64,000 nucleotides of DNA from Amycolatopsis mongoliensis (GCF_030285665.1 NZ_CP127295.1:8742001-8806000); one strand, 5' to 3'. Positions 48,343 through 57,039 are shown, counted from the first letter of the stretch. Numbers and translations are program-made. The notes: generated by a model not told the origin, from the sequence alone.

Positions 48343-48945
48343 TCAGAGGCAGGGCGGCCGGTAGCCGTCGACGCGCAGCCCGCGGAACTCGAGCTCGTTG
48401 GGCGTCTTGCCGACGAAGACCAGGCCGCGGGCCTCGGTCAGCGCCGACGCGAACGAGTACGCCGGCGTGCCCAGCTCCGGCAAGGACGTCCAGTCGCGGG
48501 ACTTGAAGCTGAAGAACTTCGTGACGAGCTTCCCGCGGGTCGAGGGCACCAGCGTGAGCCACTTGTCGCCGCCGCTCCAGTGGGAGGCCGGGCGCAGCTG
48601 GACGTAGAGGTCGCCGGTCGCGCGGTAGGTCAGCCAGAACCCGGCCGAGTGGGAGAGATCGGCCTGGGCCTCGAACTGGTTGCCGAGCCACACGACGACC
48701 ACGTGCCACTCGGCGTTCAGGAACGTCACCTTCGCCGCGTACCCGTGCCCCTGGCGGACGAGAAGGTTCCCGGTGGGCGGGACGGTGGTGCCCTCGCCGC
48801 TGGCGAGCCACTGCTGCAGCCGGTCGATCGACGGCGTCGAGCACTCGCACGCGGGCCGCGACGACGCGTTCACAGGCGGGCTGACCAGGGAAAACACGAG
48901 GAGGGATGCGAAGATCGCGAGCGTCCGGGCGAAGGCGAGGCGCAT
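48343..48945 (-). CDS. Secreted protein, function unknown
   Basis: The 200-residue protein has signal peptide RLAFARTLAIFASLLVFSLV, cleaved near VNASS. The mature part starts with a CEC motif, shows VVVVWLGNQFEAQAD and GFWLTYRATGDLYVQLRPAS (alternating hydrophobics suggest beta-sheet), and ends PNELEFRGLRVDGYRPPCL. A DAPG/ribosome-inactivating-like fold cannot be ruled out, but no catalytic set is clear. It is convergent with the STAS gene. Confidence 0.65.
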   Translation of the reverse strand: MRLAFARTLAIFASLLVFSLVSPPVNASSRPACECSTPSIDRLQQWLASGEGTTVPPTGNLLVRQGHGYAAKVTFLNAEWHVVVVWLGNQFEAQADLSHSAGFWLTYRATGDLYVQLRPASHWSGGDKWLTLVPSTRGKLVTKFFSFKSRDWTSLPELGTPAYSFASALTEARGLVFVGKTPNELEFRGLRVDGYRPPCL

Positions 48946-49047
48946 GCGGGGAAGCTACCAGACCGGGTGTGCCCTGCGTCACGGAATGCGGGTGGATCTT
49001 GGGCGCTACACCAGGGGTAGGAACCGTACGAATCCCTAGGGAGGGCC

Positions 49048-49179
49048 ATGTCCGCCACCACCACGCCGGCCGAAACGTCCACCACGCCGGTGGTGCCCGC
49101 GCTCGACGACTTCGACTTCCCGCTCACCGACGGCGCGGCCTGCCGCATCGACGACCCGGACTGCGAAGCCTGCCAGTGA
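49048..49179 (+). CDS. 43-residue Cys-rich peptide, possible RiPP precursor
   Basis: ATG 49048 follows AGGGAGGG at ideal spacing, and a strong terminator begins two bases after the stop. The N-terminal half is Ser/Thr/Pro/Ala-rich (MSATTTPAETSTTPVVPALD); the C-terminal half reads DFDFPLTDGAACRIDDPDCE, then ACQ, with three cysteines. The LDDFDF part recalls leaders of FxLD-type lanthipeptides, but the putative core has no Ser and no maturase gene is nearby. Alternatives are a small metal-binding protein or a cognate-sensor peptide. It is a dedicated single-gene transcription unit. Confidence 0.6.
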   Translation: MSATTTPAETSTTPVVPALDDFDFPLTDGAACRIDDPDCEACQ

Positions 49180-49180
49180 G

Positions 49181-49219
49181 CCCGGCGCCCCGGTGCGGTC
49201 ACCCCGCACCGGGGCCGGG
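49181..49219 (+). terminator. Strong GC hairpin after the 43-residue peptide gene
   Basis: CCGGTGCGG with CCGCACCGG forms the inner stem around a TCACC loop. Outer CCCGG/CCGGG extends it with a two-base bulge. It starts two bases after the peptide stop. Confidence 0.75.
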
Positions 49220-49378
49220 CCCGGCGGTCCGGGTGACCGGCGCGAACTCCGCTCGCCCGGCTGCCGACTTCCCGGGACACTACGAGTGCCCGGGTACGAC
49301 CAGGGTGCGTCCCCGGAGCCGGGGCACGGTGGTCTCGAGCGGCGAAACCCGCCGCGACGCAGGAGAGGAGTTCCGATC

Positions 49379-49951
49379 ATGGACATGAAGCTCGAGGTCG
49401 TGGTCCTGCCCGTCGCCGACGCCGACCGGACCAAAGACTTCTACAAGGCCCTCGGCTGGCGCGAGGACGCCGACATCGACTTCGGCGCCTCGCGGATCGT
49501 GCAGCTGACGCCGCCGGGGTCGGCGGCGTCGGTCCACTTCGGCACCGGCATCACCGACGCCGCCCCCGGCTCGGTCCGGAACACCTACCTCGTCGTCGAG
49601 GACATCGAAGCGGCCCGCGCGGAGCTCGCCGGCCACGGGGTCGACGTCAGCGAGGTGTTCCACCGCGACGAGACCGGTGCGTTCGCCCCGGGCGTGCACC
49701 CCGACCGCGGCACGTACTCCTCGTTCGTGTCGTTCGCTGACCCGGACGGCAACACGTGGCTGCTGCAGGAGATCACGGCCCGGTTCCCCGGGCGGGTCGA
49801 CGGCGTGGCGTACGGTTCGGCGGCGGAACTGGAACGGGCGCTGCGCGAAGCCGCGGCCGCGCACGGCGAGCACGAGAAGGAGACCGGGGAGTACGACGCG
49901 GAATGGCCGGTCTGGTACGCGCGGTACATGGCGGAGCACCAGGAGGGCTGA
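49379..49951 (+). CDS. VOC-family (glyoxalase/bleomycin-resistance-like) protein
   Basis: The 190-residue protein contains one VOC domain (~1-130) with LEVVVLPVADADRTKDFYKALGW, VHFGTGITDAAPGS, YLVVEDIEAARAEL, and FADPDGNTWLLQEI holding the metal Glu. A helical tail follows (HGEHEKETGEYDAEWPVWYARYMAEHQEG), as in enzymes active on diverse small substrates. ATG 49379 has AGGAGAGGAG upstream. The substrate is unknown. Co-transcription with the PPOX gene (45 bases on) is possible. Confidence 0.85.
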   Translation: MDMKLEVVVLPVADADRTKDFYKALGWREDADIDFGASRIVQLTPPGSAASVHFGTGITDAAPGSVRNTYLVVEDIEAARAELAGHGVDVSEVFHRDETGAFAPGVHPDRGTYSSFVSFADPDGNTWLLQEITARFPGRVDGVAYGSAAELERALREAAAAHGEHEKETGEYDAEWPVWYARYMAEHQEG

Positions 49952-49996
49952 GCCACGGCGGCGTTCTTGTCGGTGGTGCGCGGTAGCGTCCGGCGC

Positions 49997-50422
49997 ATGG
50001 CACTTTCGGCAGCGGAACGCGAGCAGTTCCTGGCAGAACCGCACATCGGCGCGCTCTCGGTCACCGAGCGACCGGACCGCGCGCCGCTGACGGTTCCCCT
50101 TTGGTACCAGTACACGCCGGGCGGTGAGCTCTGGGTGCGCACAGTGCCGGGTTCGCGCAAGATGAAGGCGATCGACGCGACGGGGCGGTTCAGCCTGATG
50201 GTGCAGCGAACCTCGCCGACGGTCCGGTACGTGTCGGTGGAGGGACCGGTGACCAGGACGGAACCGGACAGCCCGGAGAGGGCGCACGAGATGGCGGCGC
50301 GGTACCTGCCCGAGGAGAAGGTGGCCGGGTTCCTGGAGTTCGAGCGGACGCGGATCGGGGAGCACATCGCGGTGTTCCTGCGGCCGGAGCACTGGCTTTC
50401 GTCGGACATGGGGGCGTTTTGA
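49997..50422 (+). CDS. PPOX-class (pyridoxamine oxidase-like) FMN/F420 protein
   Basis: The 141-residue split-barrel protein reads MALSAAEREQFLAEPHIGAL, then APLTVPLWYQYTPGGELWV, RTVPGSRKMKAIDATGRFSL and VRYVSVEGPV, the order typical of PPOX-class F420-dependent enzymes. ATG 49997 is the most likely start. It is a cytoplasmic dimer by family. The substrate is not predictable. Confidence 0.82.
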   Translation: MALSAAEREQFLAEPHIGALSVTERPDRAPLTVPLWYQYTPGGELWVRTVPGSRKMKAIDATGRFSLMVQRTSPTVRYVSVEGPVTRTEPDSPERAHEMAARYLPEEKVAGFLEFERTRIGEHIAVFLRPEHWLSSDMGAF

Positions 50423-50533
50423 CCGGCGCGGTGCGGTGTCCGCATCGGACTGAGCCGGGGCCGCCGGCTCGCCCGATCCTGACGAGGTGCTCGAGCTTCG
50501 CGAGGCAGTGAAGCCGCGCGGGTCACCACCCGC

Positions 50534-50971
50534 TCAGTGGTAGGGCGCCTCACGCGGTGCCGGCCGCGCCCGTGGAGCCTGCGGTCGTGGCGCCTGGGCT
50601 CGCGGCGCCTGAGCTCGCGGCGTCTGGGTTCGCGGCGTCTGGGCCCAGGGTGCCTGTCCCCGCGGTGCCTGCGCCCGCGACGGGGGCGGCCCCGTGCGCC
50701 GCGCCGGTGGCCGGGCCGCTGCCGGGCGAGGCGCGCGCTCCCGCGGCTCCGGATCCGGCTCGGGCTCGCGCGCCGGTGCCCGGGATGGGCGGTTCGCCCA
50801 CGAGTCGAACAGCACGATCAGCCCCGCGAACACCGCACAACCCAGCCCCAAAGCCACGTTGACCAGCGACCCGATGATGCCGGCCACCAGCAGCACCGGC
50901 AGCACCGCCATCAGGCAGAACGGGTCGATCCGGCCGAACTTCGGGCGGGACGGCCCCTCCCGGGGGCTCAC
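50534..50971 (-). CDS. Membrane protein with Pro/Arg/Ala repeat tail
   Basis: The 145-residue protein starts at GTG 50971, seven bases after GGAGG. Residues ~15-55 form two membrane helices (LMAVLPVLLVAGIIGSLV and ALGLGCAVFAGLIVLFDSW). The last ~90 residues are low complexity: REPEPDPEPRERAPRPAAA, then degenerate QAPRA pentads. The tail is encoded by imperfect 15-bp repeats (50560-50680). Function unknown. Confidence 0.6.
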   Translation of the reverse strand: MSPREGPSRPKFGRIDPFCLMAVLPVLLVAGIIGSLVNVALGLGCAVFAGLIVLFDSWANRPSRAPAREPEPDPEPRERAPRPAAARPPARRTGPPPSRAQAPRGQAPWAQTPRTQTPRAQAPRAQAPRPQAPRARPAPREAPYH

Positions 50972-51071
50972 CGCGCGACCTCCACTTTCCCTCGCGCCAT
51001 GGTCGAAGTATGCAGCTCCCAGCCCGAACCGGCCACCACCAGCGCCCGGAACTCCGGACAAAGCGCGCGAA

Positions 51072-52103
51072 TCACAGCTCGGAGTCCCGCAAAGCCGTCT
51101 CGACTTCCCCGCCGGTGAGCCGCCGGGGGCCGACGTAGTACAGCACCGCCCCGGCCGCCAGCTCCGCCTCCCAGCCCGGGTTCACCACCAGGTCTTCACC
51201 CGTGCGCGCGGCCAGCACCGTCGCCCCGTACGCACGGCCGAGTGCGATGCGGCACCGGGACGCCGGCAGCCGGCCGAGGGACTCCGGGAGCGCCACCGAG
51301 AACGTGTCCGCTCCCCCGGCCGTCATCAGCTCCGCGTAGACCTCCGCGATACCCGGCGAAGTCAGCTCCTCGGTCACCATCCGCGGCGTGTGCCATTGGA
51401 CACAGCGGATCCGCGGGTTCACGTACCGCACCAGCGCCGCCCGTTCGAGATCACGCAGCGTGACCACGACGTGCGACGCCGGGCTGGCGTGGTCCACCGT
51501 GACCGCGACGGCCAGCGCCTCGTTGTCGTCGGCCATGTCGACCAGGACGGCAGCCGCGCGCGGCACGCCCGCCCGGGCCAGCACCTCGGCGGCCGTCGGC
51601 TCGCCGCGGACGAACTCCACCGGCTGTCCCGGCATCGGGTGCACCGGCACCTCCGCGCAGAGCACCAGCCCGGTCACGCCGTCGGCCAGCAGCTGGGCCA
51701 CGATTCGCTCGGTGCGCCCGGCCGCGTACCCGACCAGCACCGTGTGCCCGGTCGCCCGCACCGGCTCCGTCCCCTGCATCCGCCGTCCCTTCGCCTGTTC
51801 CAGCACCGAAGCGAGCTTCGTGAACACCGTCGTGAGCGTGGCGAGCCCGCCGACGATGACGTACGCGCCCACCAAGTGCCCGGTGAACGTCTCCGGCGCG
51901 AAGTCGCCGTACCCGACCGTGGTCGTGGTGACGACGAAGTACCACCAGTAGGTGCCGGGCCGGACGAGCTCGCTGCCGGCCGGTTCGGCGAGCGCCATCA
52001 GCGGCCAGCTCGTCGCGAACACGACCACCACCACGGCGACCGGCAGGAGCCAGCCCCGGTTCGGCATCCAGCGCGCGAACAGCCGCGAGAGGAAGAACGT
52101 CAC
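51072..52103 (-). CDS. Two-helix potassium channel with RCK/TrkA-N domain
   Basis: The 343-residue protein has TM1 (~18-39), a pore loop with selectivity filter TVGYGD at 62-67 and TM2 (~75-97). A cytoplasmic RCK domain begins HTVLVGYAAGRTERIVAQLL and continues LRDLERAALVRYVNPRIR. A C-terminal TrkA-C-like region (~260-343) follows. Four subunits form a ligand-gated K+ channel in the cytoplasmic membrane. It is a single-gene unit. Confidence 0.9.
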   Translation of the reverse strand: MTFFLSRLFARWMPNRGWLLPVAVVVVVFATSWPLMALAEPAGSELVRPGTYWWYFVVTTTTVGYGDFAPETFTGHLVGAYVIVGGLATLTTVFTKLASVLEQAKGRRMQGTEPVRATGHTVLVGYAAGRTERIVAQLLADGVTGLVLCAEVPVHPMPGQPVEFVRGEPTAAEVLARAGVPRAAAVLVDMADDNEALAVAVTVDHASPASHVVVTLRDLERAALVRYVNPRIRCVQWHTPRMVTEELTSPGIAEVYAELMTAGGADTFSVALPESLGRLPASRCRIALGRAYGATVLAARTGEDLVVNPGWEAELAAGAVLYYVGPRRLTGGEVETALRDSEL

Positions 52104-52301
52104 CGATCCTCCTCACCGGACTCGGGTCACGGTCCCGACACCTGATCACACGGTGCTACCAGGCACAACGGTCTTTACCGGACCGTGACGGCGGTCCGGG
52201 CCGCCGGACAGGAACGGACAGGATTCCCGCGTTCCCCGGGAAGAACTCGCGTTCCGTGGTGCACTGTCCCCGGTCCCCCGGGCGCAGAAAGAGGTACGCG
52301 C

Positions 52302-54341
52302 ATGAGGAAACGGGTCGGTTCGGGATTCTTCGCCGTGGTTGTCGCGGGCGGCGTCATCGCCGCTCCGTGGTCCACGAGCCCGGCGGCGGCGAGCCCGCCC
52401 CCTCCGCAGCTCGAGTTCGCGAACCCCGCGAGCCAAGCCCTGTTCGGCACGGCCTACCGCGAAGCGCTGGACAACCTGCTGCGCACCAACACGATCGGTT
52501 ACGACCCGAAGTACGACAAGAGCGGCCTGCTCGACCCGGCCACCGGCATCGTCCGCGCGGGCGGCGGGTACGACCAGCCGTGGACGCGCGACGCCTCGAT
52601 CAACAGCTGGAACGCGACCAGCCTCCTCGCTCCCGCCCTGGCGGAGAACACACTGTGGGCGGTCGTCGACAAGGACGCCGGTGGCGCCCTGCGCGTGCAG
52701 CAGGACGACCAGCAGTGGGACCAGGTCGTCTGGGCGACCGCCGCGTGGCACCACTACCTGGTCACCGGCGACGGCGGGTTCCTGGAAAACGCCTACCGCG
52801 CAACGGTGAACACGCTGGCCCTCCGCGAACACGCCACCACGGCCGGCTTCAACGCGAAGTACGGGCTCTTCACCGGCCCGTCGTTCTTCAACGACGGCAT
52901 CGCCGGCTACCCCGCGCCGCCCGCCGACGCGACCGAGTCGGTCAGCACGGGCAGCGCGCCGTGGCCGGGTGTCGCGAGCGGGATGTACCTGAGCACCAAC
53001 GAGGTCTACTATTCCGCCTACGTCAACGCGGCGAACATGGCGGAGAAACTCGGCCGTCCCGGCGCGGAGATCGCCGGCTACCGGACCAAGGCGAACGCGC
53101 TGAAGACCGCGATCAACCAGCACTTCTGGAACGCGAACACCGGCCTCTACGACTACCAGCTGCTCGCCGACGGCACCCGCGGCGCCTACCAGGAAGGCAC
53201 CGGGCTGGCGTTCGCCCTGCTCTTCGGCATCGCGAACCCGGCGCAGGCCCGGTCGATCCGCGCCCACGCCCAGGAGATGCCGTGGGGCATGCCCGACACC
53301 TTCCCGAACTGGGACCGCTATCCGGACGCGCAACTGGGCCGGCACAACGCGATCGTCTGGCCGCTCGTGCAGGGGCTGTGGGCCAAGGCGCTGGCCGGGC
53401 AGGGTGACCAGAGCGCCTTCGCGGCCGAAACCGCGCGCCTGGCCAAGCTGGCGGACGACAACAGCGGCTTCTGGGAGATCTACAACGGCCACACCGGCGT
53501 CGTGGACGGCGGCTACCAGCGGCTCGGCGACACCGTGAAGTTCCACTGGGGCTCCGAACCCGACCAGACCTGGTCCGCCACCGCGTTCCTCGACATGGTC
53601 CACACCGGCCTGTTCGGACTGAGGTTCACCGACCGCGGCCTGACGTTCGCGCCCGACCTCCCCGCGGGCTGGGGTGACGTCACCCTCCGGAACCTCAGCT
53701 ACCGCACCGCGAACCTGACGATCGCGCTGCGCGGCGCGGGCACCAAGGTCAGCTCGGTCACGATCGACGGCAGGCCCGCGCCCGGCGCCGCCGTCCCGGC
53801 CACGCTGAGCGGGAGCCACACCATCGCGATCACGCTCACCGGTGCGATCACCGGCGACCGCGACGGCGACCAGGTGCCCGACGCGGCCGACCGCTGCGCC
53901 GACACCGCGGGCACCGTCGGCGGCTACCCGGCGCCCGGCCACCTCGAGGCGGAGGACGCGGTCAACACCGGCGGTGTGAAGACGAACGTCAACCACACCG
54001 GCTACTCCGGCCGCGCGTTCCTCGACGGGCTCTGGTCACCGGGCGCGGCGTCGTCGTTCACCCTGCACCGCACGGCGGAGGCACCGACGTCGGGCGCGAT
54101 CACCGTGCGCTACGCCAACGCCAACAGCGACACCCGCACGATGACGCTGTCCGTGGACGGGCACCCGCTTCGGCAGGTGAGCTTCCCGAAGGTCTCCGAC
54201 AGCTGGGACGCCTGGGGCACCGTGACCTTCGCCGACGTCCCGCTCGGCGGCCGGGACCCGGTGGTCACCTTGTCGTACGCGCCGGGCGACACCGGTTCGA
54301 TCAACCTCGACTGGGTGGCCGCCACGCTCGCCACCCGCTGA
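52302..54341 (+). CDS. Secreted (alpha/alpha)6 glycoside hydrolase with Ca2+ repeat and CBM35-like domain
   Basis: The 679-residue protein has a signal peptide (MRKRVGSGFFAVVVAGG) cleaved near AAAS. The catalytic barrel (~45-510) shows YDQPWTRDASINSWNATSLL, LSTNEVYYSAYVNAANMAEKLG, WPLVQGLW and FHWGSEPDQTWSATAFL, resembling MGH1/GH63-type glucosidases. A thrombospondin-3-like calcium motif (DRDGDQVPDAADRC) at ~525 links to a CBM35-like module (HLEAEDAVNTGGVKTNVN, ending INLDWVAATL). It degrades an extracellular polysaccharide; specificity is unknown. Confidence 0.78.
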   Translation: MRKRVGSGFFAVVVAGGVIAAPWSTSPAAASPPPPQLEFANPASQALFGTAYREALDNLLRTNTIGYDPKYDKSGLLDPATGIVRAGGGYDQPWTRDASINSWNATSLLAPALAENTLWAVVDKDAGGALRVQQDDQQWDQVVWATAAWHHYLVTGDGGFLENAYRATVNTLALREHATTAGFNAKYGLFTGPSFFNDGIAGYPAPPADATESVSTGSAPWPGVASGMYLSTNEVYYSAYVNAANMAEKLGRPGAEIAGYRTKANALKTAINQHFWNANTGLYDYQLLADGTRGAYQEGTGLAFALLFGIANPAQARSIRAHAQEMPWGMPDTFPNWDRYPDAQLGRHNAIVWPLVQGLWAKALAGQGDQSAFAAETARLAKLADDNSGFWEIYNGHTGVVDGGYQRLGDTVKFHWGSEPDQTWSATAFLDMVHTGLFGLRFTDRGLTFAPDLPAGWGDVTLRNLSYRTANLTIALRGAGTKVSSVTIDGRPAPGAAVPATLSGSHTIAITLTGAITGDRDGDQVPDAADRCADTAGTVGGYPAPGHLEAEDAVNTGGVKTNVNHTGYSGRAFLDGLWSPGAASSFTLHRTAEAPTSGAITVRYANANSDTRTMTLSVDGHPLRQVSFPKVSDSWDAWGTVTFADVPLGGRDPVVTLSYAPGDTGSINLDWVAATLATR

Positions 54342-54488
54342 GCCCGTCACCCGAACCGGTGAACCCGCCGCGCGGCCGTCATATCCGGGACGACGTCCCC
54401 TCTCGTTCTTCGTCGCGGTGGCCGGGCGGCACGCCCCCCGACCGGCCGGCCACCGCACACGTTCCCCCGGGCCCCGCATACTGGGCGG

Positions 54489-54806
54489 GTGAGCGAACCG
54501 ATCCCGCTGTTCCCCGTCACCCGCGTCGATCCCGAGCGGTTCGCGGCTGCGCAGCACCGCCTCTTCACCGGGATGCGGCTGCGGATCGGCCGGTCCGGCG
54601 TCGCCCACCGGGTCGCGTGGGTGCCCTGGCTCGACGAGCTGACCCTGCCCGCGCCCGCCTGTCACCAGGGGTGGTCCGGGCTCGGGGCCGCGGGCGAGAT
54701 CACCCCGACCGACCTGCCGGTGACCTGCCGCAAGTGCCTGCGCCTCGGCGGCGAACCGGACGATCCCGCCCAGCACACCCTCTTCGCGCTGCCGGAGCGA
54801 CGTTGA
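54489..54806 (+). CDS. Small Cys-motif protein, unknown
   Basis: The 105-residue protein starts at GTG 54489 and reads MSEPIPLFPVTRVDPERFAA. One Cys lies in PACHQGWSG, with a C-x2-C in TCRKCLRLGG that may bind zinc. Rich in Trp and Pro. No family is recognised. It starts a run of three small same-strand genes. Confidence 0.55.
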   Translation: MSEPIPLFPVTRVDPERFAAAQHRLFTGMRLRIGRSGVAHRVAWVPWLDELTLPAPACHQGWSGLGAAGEITPTDLPVTCRKCLRLGGEPDDPAQHTLFALPERR

Positions 54807-54842
54807 CCGGTTAACCCCGGTCCGGCCGGGTACTTCGAGCGG

Positions 54843-55316
54843 ATGACGGAGAACCGAGACCCCGGCGGGCCGGTCCGGCAGTTCACCGCCGACCTCGTCG
54901 GGGCCGCGATGGCCGGGGCGTACGACCAGGTGGCCGACGCGCTGGGCGTGCTCGCGCGCGCCGACGCGCCGCACGTCCCCGCCGAGATCGTCGGGGAGCT
55001 GGTCGGCCGGTGTGCGTCCGCGGTCCGCGCCCGCCGCCCGGCCGACCCCGGGTCGATCTTCACCATCGTCGTGGCGGACGACCAGTCCCGGCTGGTCGAG
55101 GTCGACCGGCTGCCGCCCGGCCCCCTGGCCGCGCTGCGCGCCCTGCTCGCCTCCCTCGGCGGCGACGACGCGAGCCGCGACATCCAGGTGGAGCTGGCCA
55201 CCCGCGGGCGGCCGGAGGACGTCGTCGGCGTCGTGATCCACCTGCTCGTGTGGCTCGTCGAACTGTCGTACAGCTCCGAGACGGCACTCCCGTCGCTGAG
55301 CTGTTTCACCCCCTGA
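54843..55316 (+). CDS. Hypothetical protein (157 residues)
   Basis: ATG 54843 lies 37 bases after the previous stop. The protein is helical and Ala/Asp-rich (MTENRDPGGPVRQFTADLVG) with a hydrophobic VVIHLLVWLVELSYSSETAL near the end. No recognised domain. Its placement before a STAS-like gene suggests a small regulatory cluster. Confidence 0.5.
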   Translation: MTENRDPGGPVRQFTADLVGAAMAGAYDQVADALGVLARADAPHVPAEIVGELVGRCASAVRARRPADPGSIFTIVVADDQSRLVEVDRLPPGPLAALRALLASLGGDDASRDIQVELATRGRPEDVVGVVIHLLVWLVELSYSSETALPSLSCFTP

Positions 55317-55353
55317 CCGCCCGTCCGGCTCGCCGCCGGCGAAAGGAAGCCCG

Positions 55354-55668
55354 ATGAGCACGGAGCCGGACGGCACGATCGAGGTCAGCGGTTCCGCCGG
55401 TGGGACGGTGATCGTCCGGGCGCAGGGCGCGCCGTCGGCGGAGGGCCTCGCCGCCGCACTGGCCACCGCGGCCGGCGACGCGGGGACCGTGCTGGTCGAC
55501 CTCACCGGCGTCGACCACTTCACGACCGAGGCCGTCGCGGCGCTGATCCCCCACCTGCAGGGCGCCGGCTGCCGGGTGACCGTCACGGCGTCAGCCGCGG
55601 TGGAGGGCAAGCTCGCCCGGCTCGGGCTGGCCGGAATCGTCACGCCGGCCACGAAGTCCGTTACCTGA
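55354..55668 (+). CDS. STAS-like protein lacking the phospho-serine
   Basis: The 104-residue protein has the STAS outline: VSGSAGGTVIVRAQG, LVDLTGVDHFTTEAVAALIP, and LARLGLAGIVTP. Where RsbV-type antagonists have the phosphorylatable Ser it reads HFTTEAV, with Thr residues instead. ATG 55354 follows AAAGGAAG. It may be a degenerate or constitutive antagonist. Its 3' end overlaps the convergent TetR gene by eight bases. Confidence 0.6.
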   Translation: MSTEPDGTIEVSGSAGGTVIVRAQGAPSAEGLAAALATAAGDAGTVLVDLTGVDHFTTEAVAALIPHLQGAGCRVTVTASAAVEGKLARLGLAGIVTPATKSVT

Positions 55669-56299
55669 GGGCGCCCACTTCCTCGTCGATCAGCAGGCCG
55701 GGGTCGAACCCCATGCCGGCGAAGTGGCCGGCCAGCTCGAGCGAGAGCACGCCGTGCAGGCGCGTCCAGAACGACAGCGCGCGGTGCAGCACCGCGGCCG
55801 CCGCGGGATAGCCGCCTGCCCACTCGCGGTGGTCTCCCAGGTGGGTGTCGAACGGCGTCGCCGGTGCGTCCGCCGGCCGCGCCCCGCAGGCTTCGACGAG
55901 CACCGCCATCACTTCGTTCGAGATCTCCGTGGTGTCGTCCGGGGCGTGGTAGCCGGGGACGGGCGTGCCGTAGATCAGGAAGTACCGCTGGGGGTCCTCG
56001 CGGGCCCAGTCCCGGATGACGTGCGCCAGTCCCGCCAGGTCCGCCCCGCCGTCGCGGGCCGCCCGGACGGTGTCGGCGAGACTCCGGTACGCGTCACGGA
56101 TGAGCGCGGTGACCAGCTCGTCCCGGCCGGCGAAGTACCGGTAGAGCGCGGGCCCGCTCATCCCGAGCTGCTTGGCGATGGCGTTGAGCGACAGGGCCGG
56201 CACGCCCGCCTCGGCGATCTGCGCCCACGCGTGCTGCTTGATCTCCGCACGCACCTGCGCCCGGTAGCGCTCGCGTGAGCTCGGCCCCGCGTCCGTCAT
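55661..56299 (-). CDS. TetR-family regulator (WHG/TetR_C_33 type)
   Basis: The 212-residue protein has helix-turn-helix IAEAGVPALSLNAIAKQLGMSGPALYRYFAGRDEL and a C-terminal domain including WAREDPQRYFLIYGTPVPGY, a pattern of WHG-type TetR proteins. It is divergent from the SRPBCC/membrane operon, with three similar operator-like sites between (56318-56392). It probably represses that operon and itself. Confidence 0.85.
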   Translation of the reverse strand: MTDAGPSSRERYRAQVRAEIKQHAWAQIAEAGVPALSLNAIAKQLGMSGPALYRYFAGRDELVTALIRDAYRSLADTVRAARDGGADLAGLAHVIRDWAREDPQRYFLIYGTPVPGYHAPDDTTEISNEVMAVLVEACGARPADAPATPFDTHLGDHREWAGGYPAAAAVLHRALSFWTRLHGVLSLELAGHFAGMGFDPGLLIDEEVGALR

Positions 56300-56317
56300 G
56301 AGCGACCCCTTCCGGTT

Positions 56318-56392
56318 GGTTAGAGGCTATCACTTTTCTTATTGACACTCAGCAGCGGTTCGTTATAGCTTCTAACTACAGCAAGAGCTACT
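56318..56392. promoter_or_regulatory. Probable TetR operators (three related sites)
   Basis: GTTAGAGGCTATCAC (56318-56332), its near-inverse GTTATAGCTTCTAAC (56361-56375), and AGCTACTAAC (56383-56392) share a (T/G)AGC(T/A)(T/A)CTAAC core. They occupy the divergent promoter between the TetR gene and the SRPBCC gene. Confidence 0.55.
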
Positions 56393-56413
56393 AACAGCCG
56401 AGGAGAAGCCGCC

Positions 56414-57022
56414 ATGTTCGAGACCACCCGGCTGCGGTCCGCCCTGCTCGCCGTCCCGCTGGCCGCCGCGGCCCTCTTGGCCGCCGCCCCGGCGGACGCG
56501 GCCACCACGGCCCCGCTGACCTGCCGGGGCCAGGGCATCGACCCCGCCGCCCGGCTGCACCACCGGACCGAGACGTTCGTGAAGGCGCCGCCGAGCACCG
56601 TCTGGAAGGTGCAGACCGGCGTGGCAGGGTGGCCGGAGTGGCAGGCCGCGGTCACCAGCGCGCAGCGACTGGATCCGGGGCCCCTGCACCCGGGTTCGCG
56701 GTTCCGCTGGACGACGCCGGCACCGGCGACGCCCTCCTCCCCCGCCACCACGCTCGTCATCACGTCCACCGTCGGCCAGGTCCAGCGCGACCGGTGCATC
56801 CGCTGGACGGGCCCGGCGATCGGCGACGGCCTGCGCATCGACCGGGGCGTCCACGTCTGGACGTTCACCCCGGCCCGGGGCGGTGTCGTCGTCCGCACCG
56901 AAGAGAGCTGGACCGGCGCCCAGATCGAGGCCGATCCCGCCACGGCCATCAAGTACCTCGCGCCCGGCCTCGACCGGTGGCTGGCCGACCTCAAGACCGC
57001 CGCCGAAGCCCACCCCTGCTGA
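56414..57022 (+). CDS. Secreted SRPBCC-domain protein
   Basis: The 202-residue protein has signal peptide TTRLRSALLAVPLAAAALLA, cleaved near ADAAT. The mature part is a polyketide-cyclase/START-like domain: TFVKAPPSTVWKVQTGVAGW, PEWQAAVTS, PGSRFRWTTPAP, VHVWTFTP and VVVRTEESW. SRPBCC domains bind hydrophobic ligands; export is unusual for the family. ATG 56414 has GAGGAGAAG upstream. Downstream membrane gene is 17 bases away, so probably one operon under TetR. Confidence 0.75.
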   Translation: MFETTRLRSALLAVPLAAAALLAAAPADAATTAPLTCRGQGIDPAARLHHRTETFVKAPPSTVWKVQTGVAGWPEWQAAVTSAQRLDPGPLHPGSRFRWTTPAPATPSSPATTLVITSTVGQVQRDRCIRWTGPAIGDGLRIDRGVHVWTFTPARGGVVVRTEESWTGAQIEADPATAIKYLAPGLDRWLADLKTAAEAHPC

Positions 57023-57039
57023 TTCGAAGGAGAAGAGCG

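Noticed and set aside
50560..50680. Repeated 15-mers considered as a CRISPR or minisatellite element
   Set aside because: They lie in frame in a coding gene and encode QAPRA-type pentads; there are no spacers.
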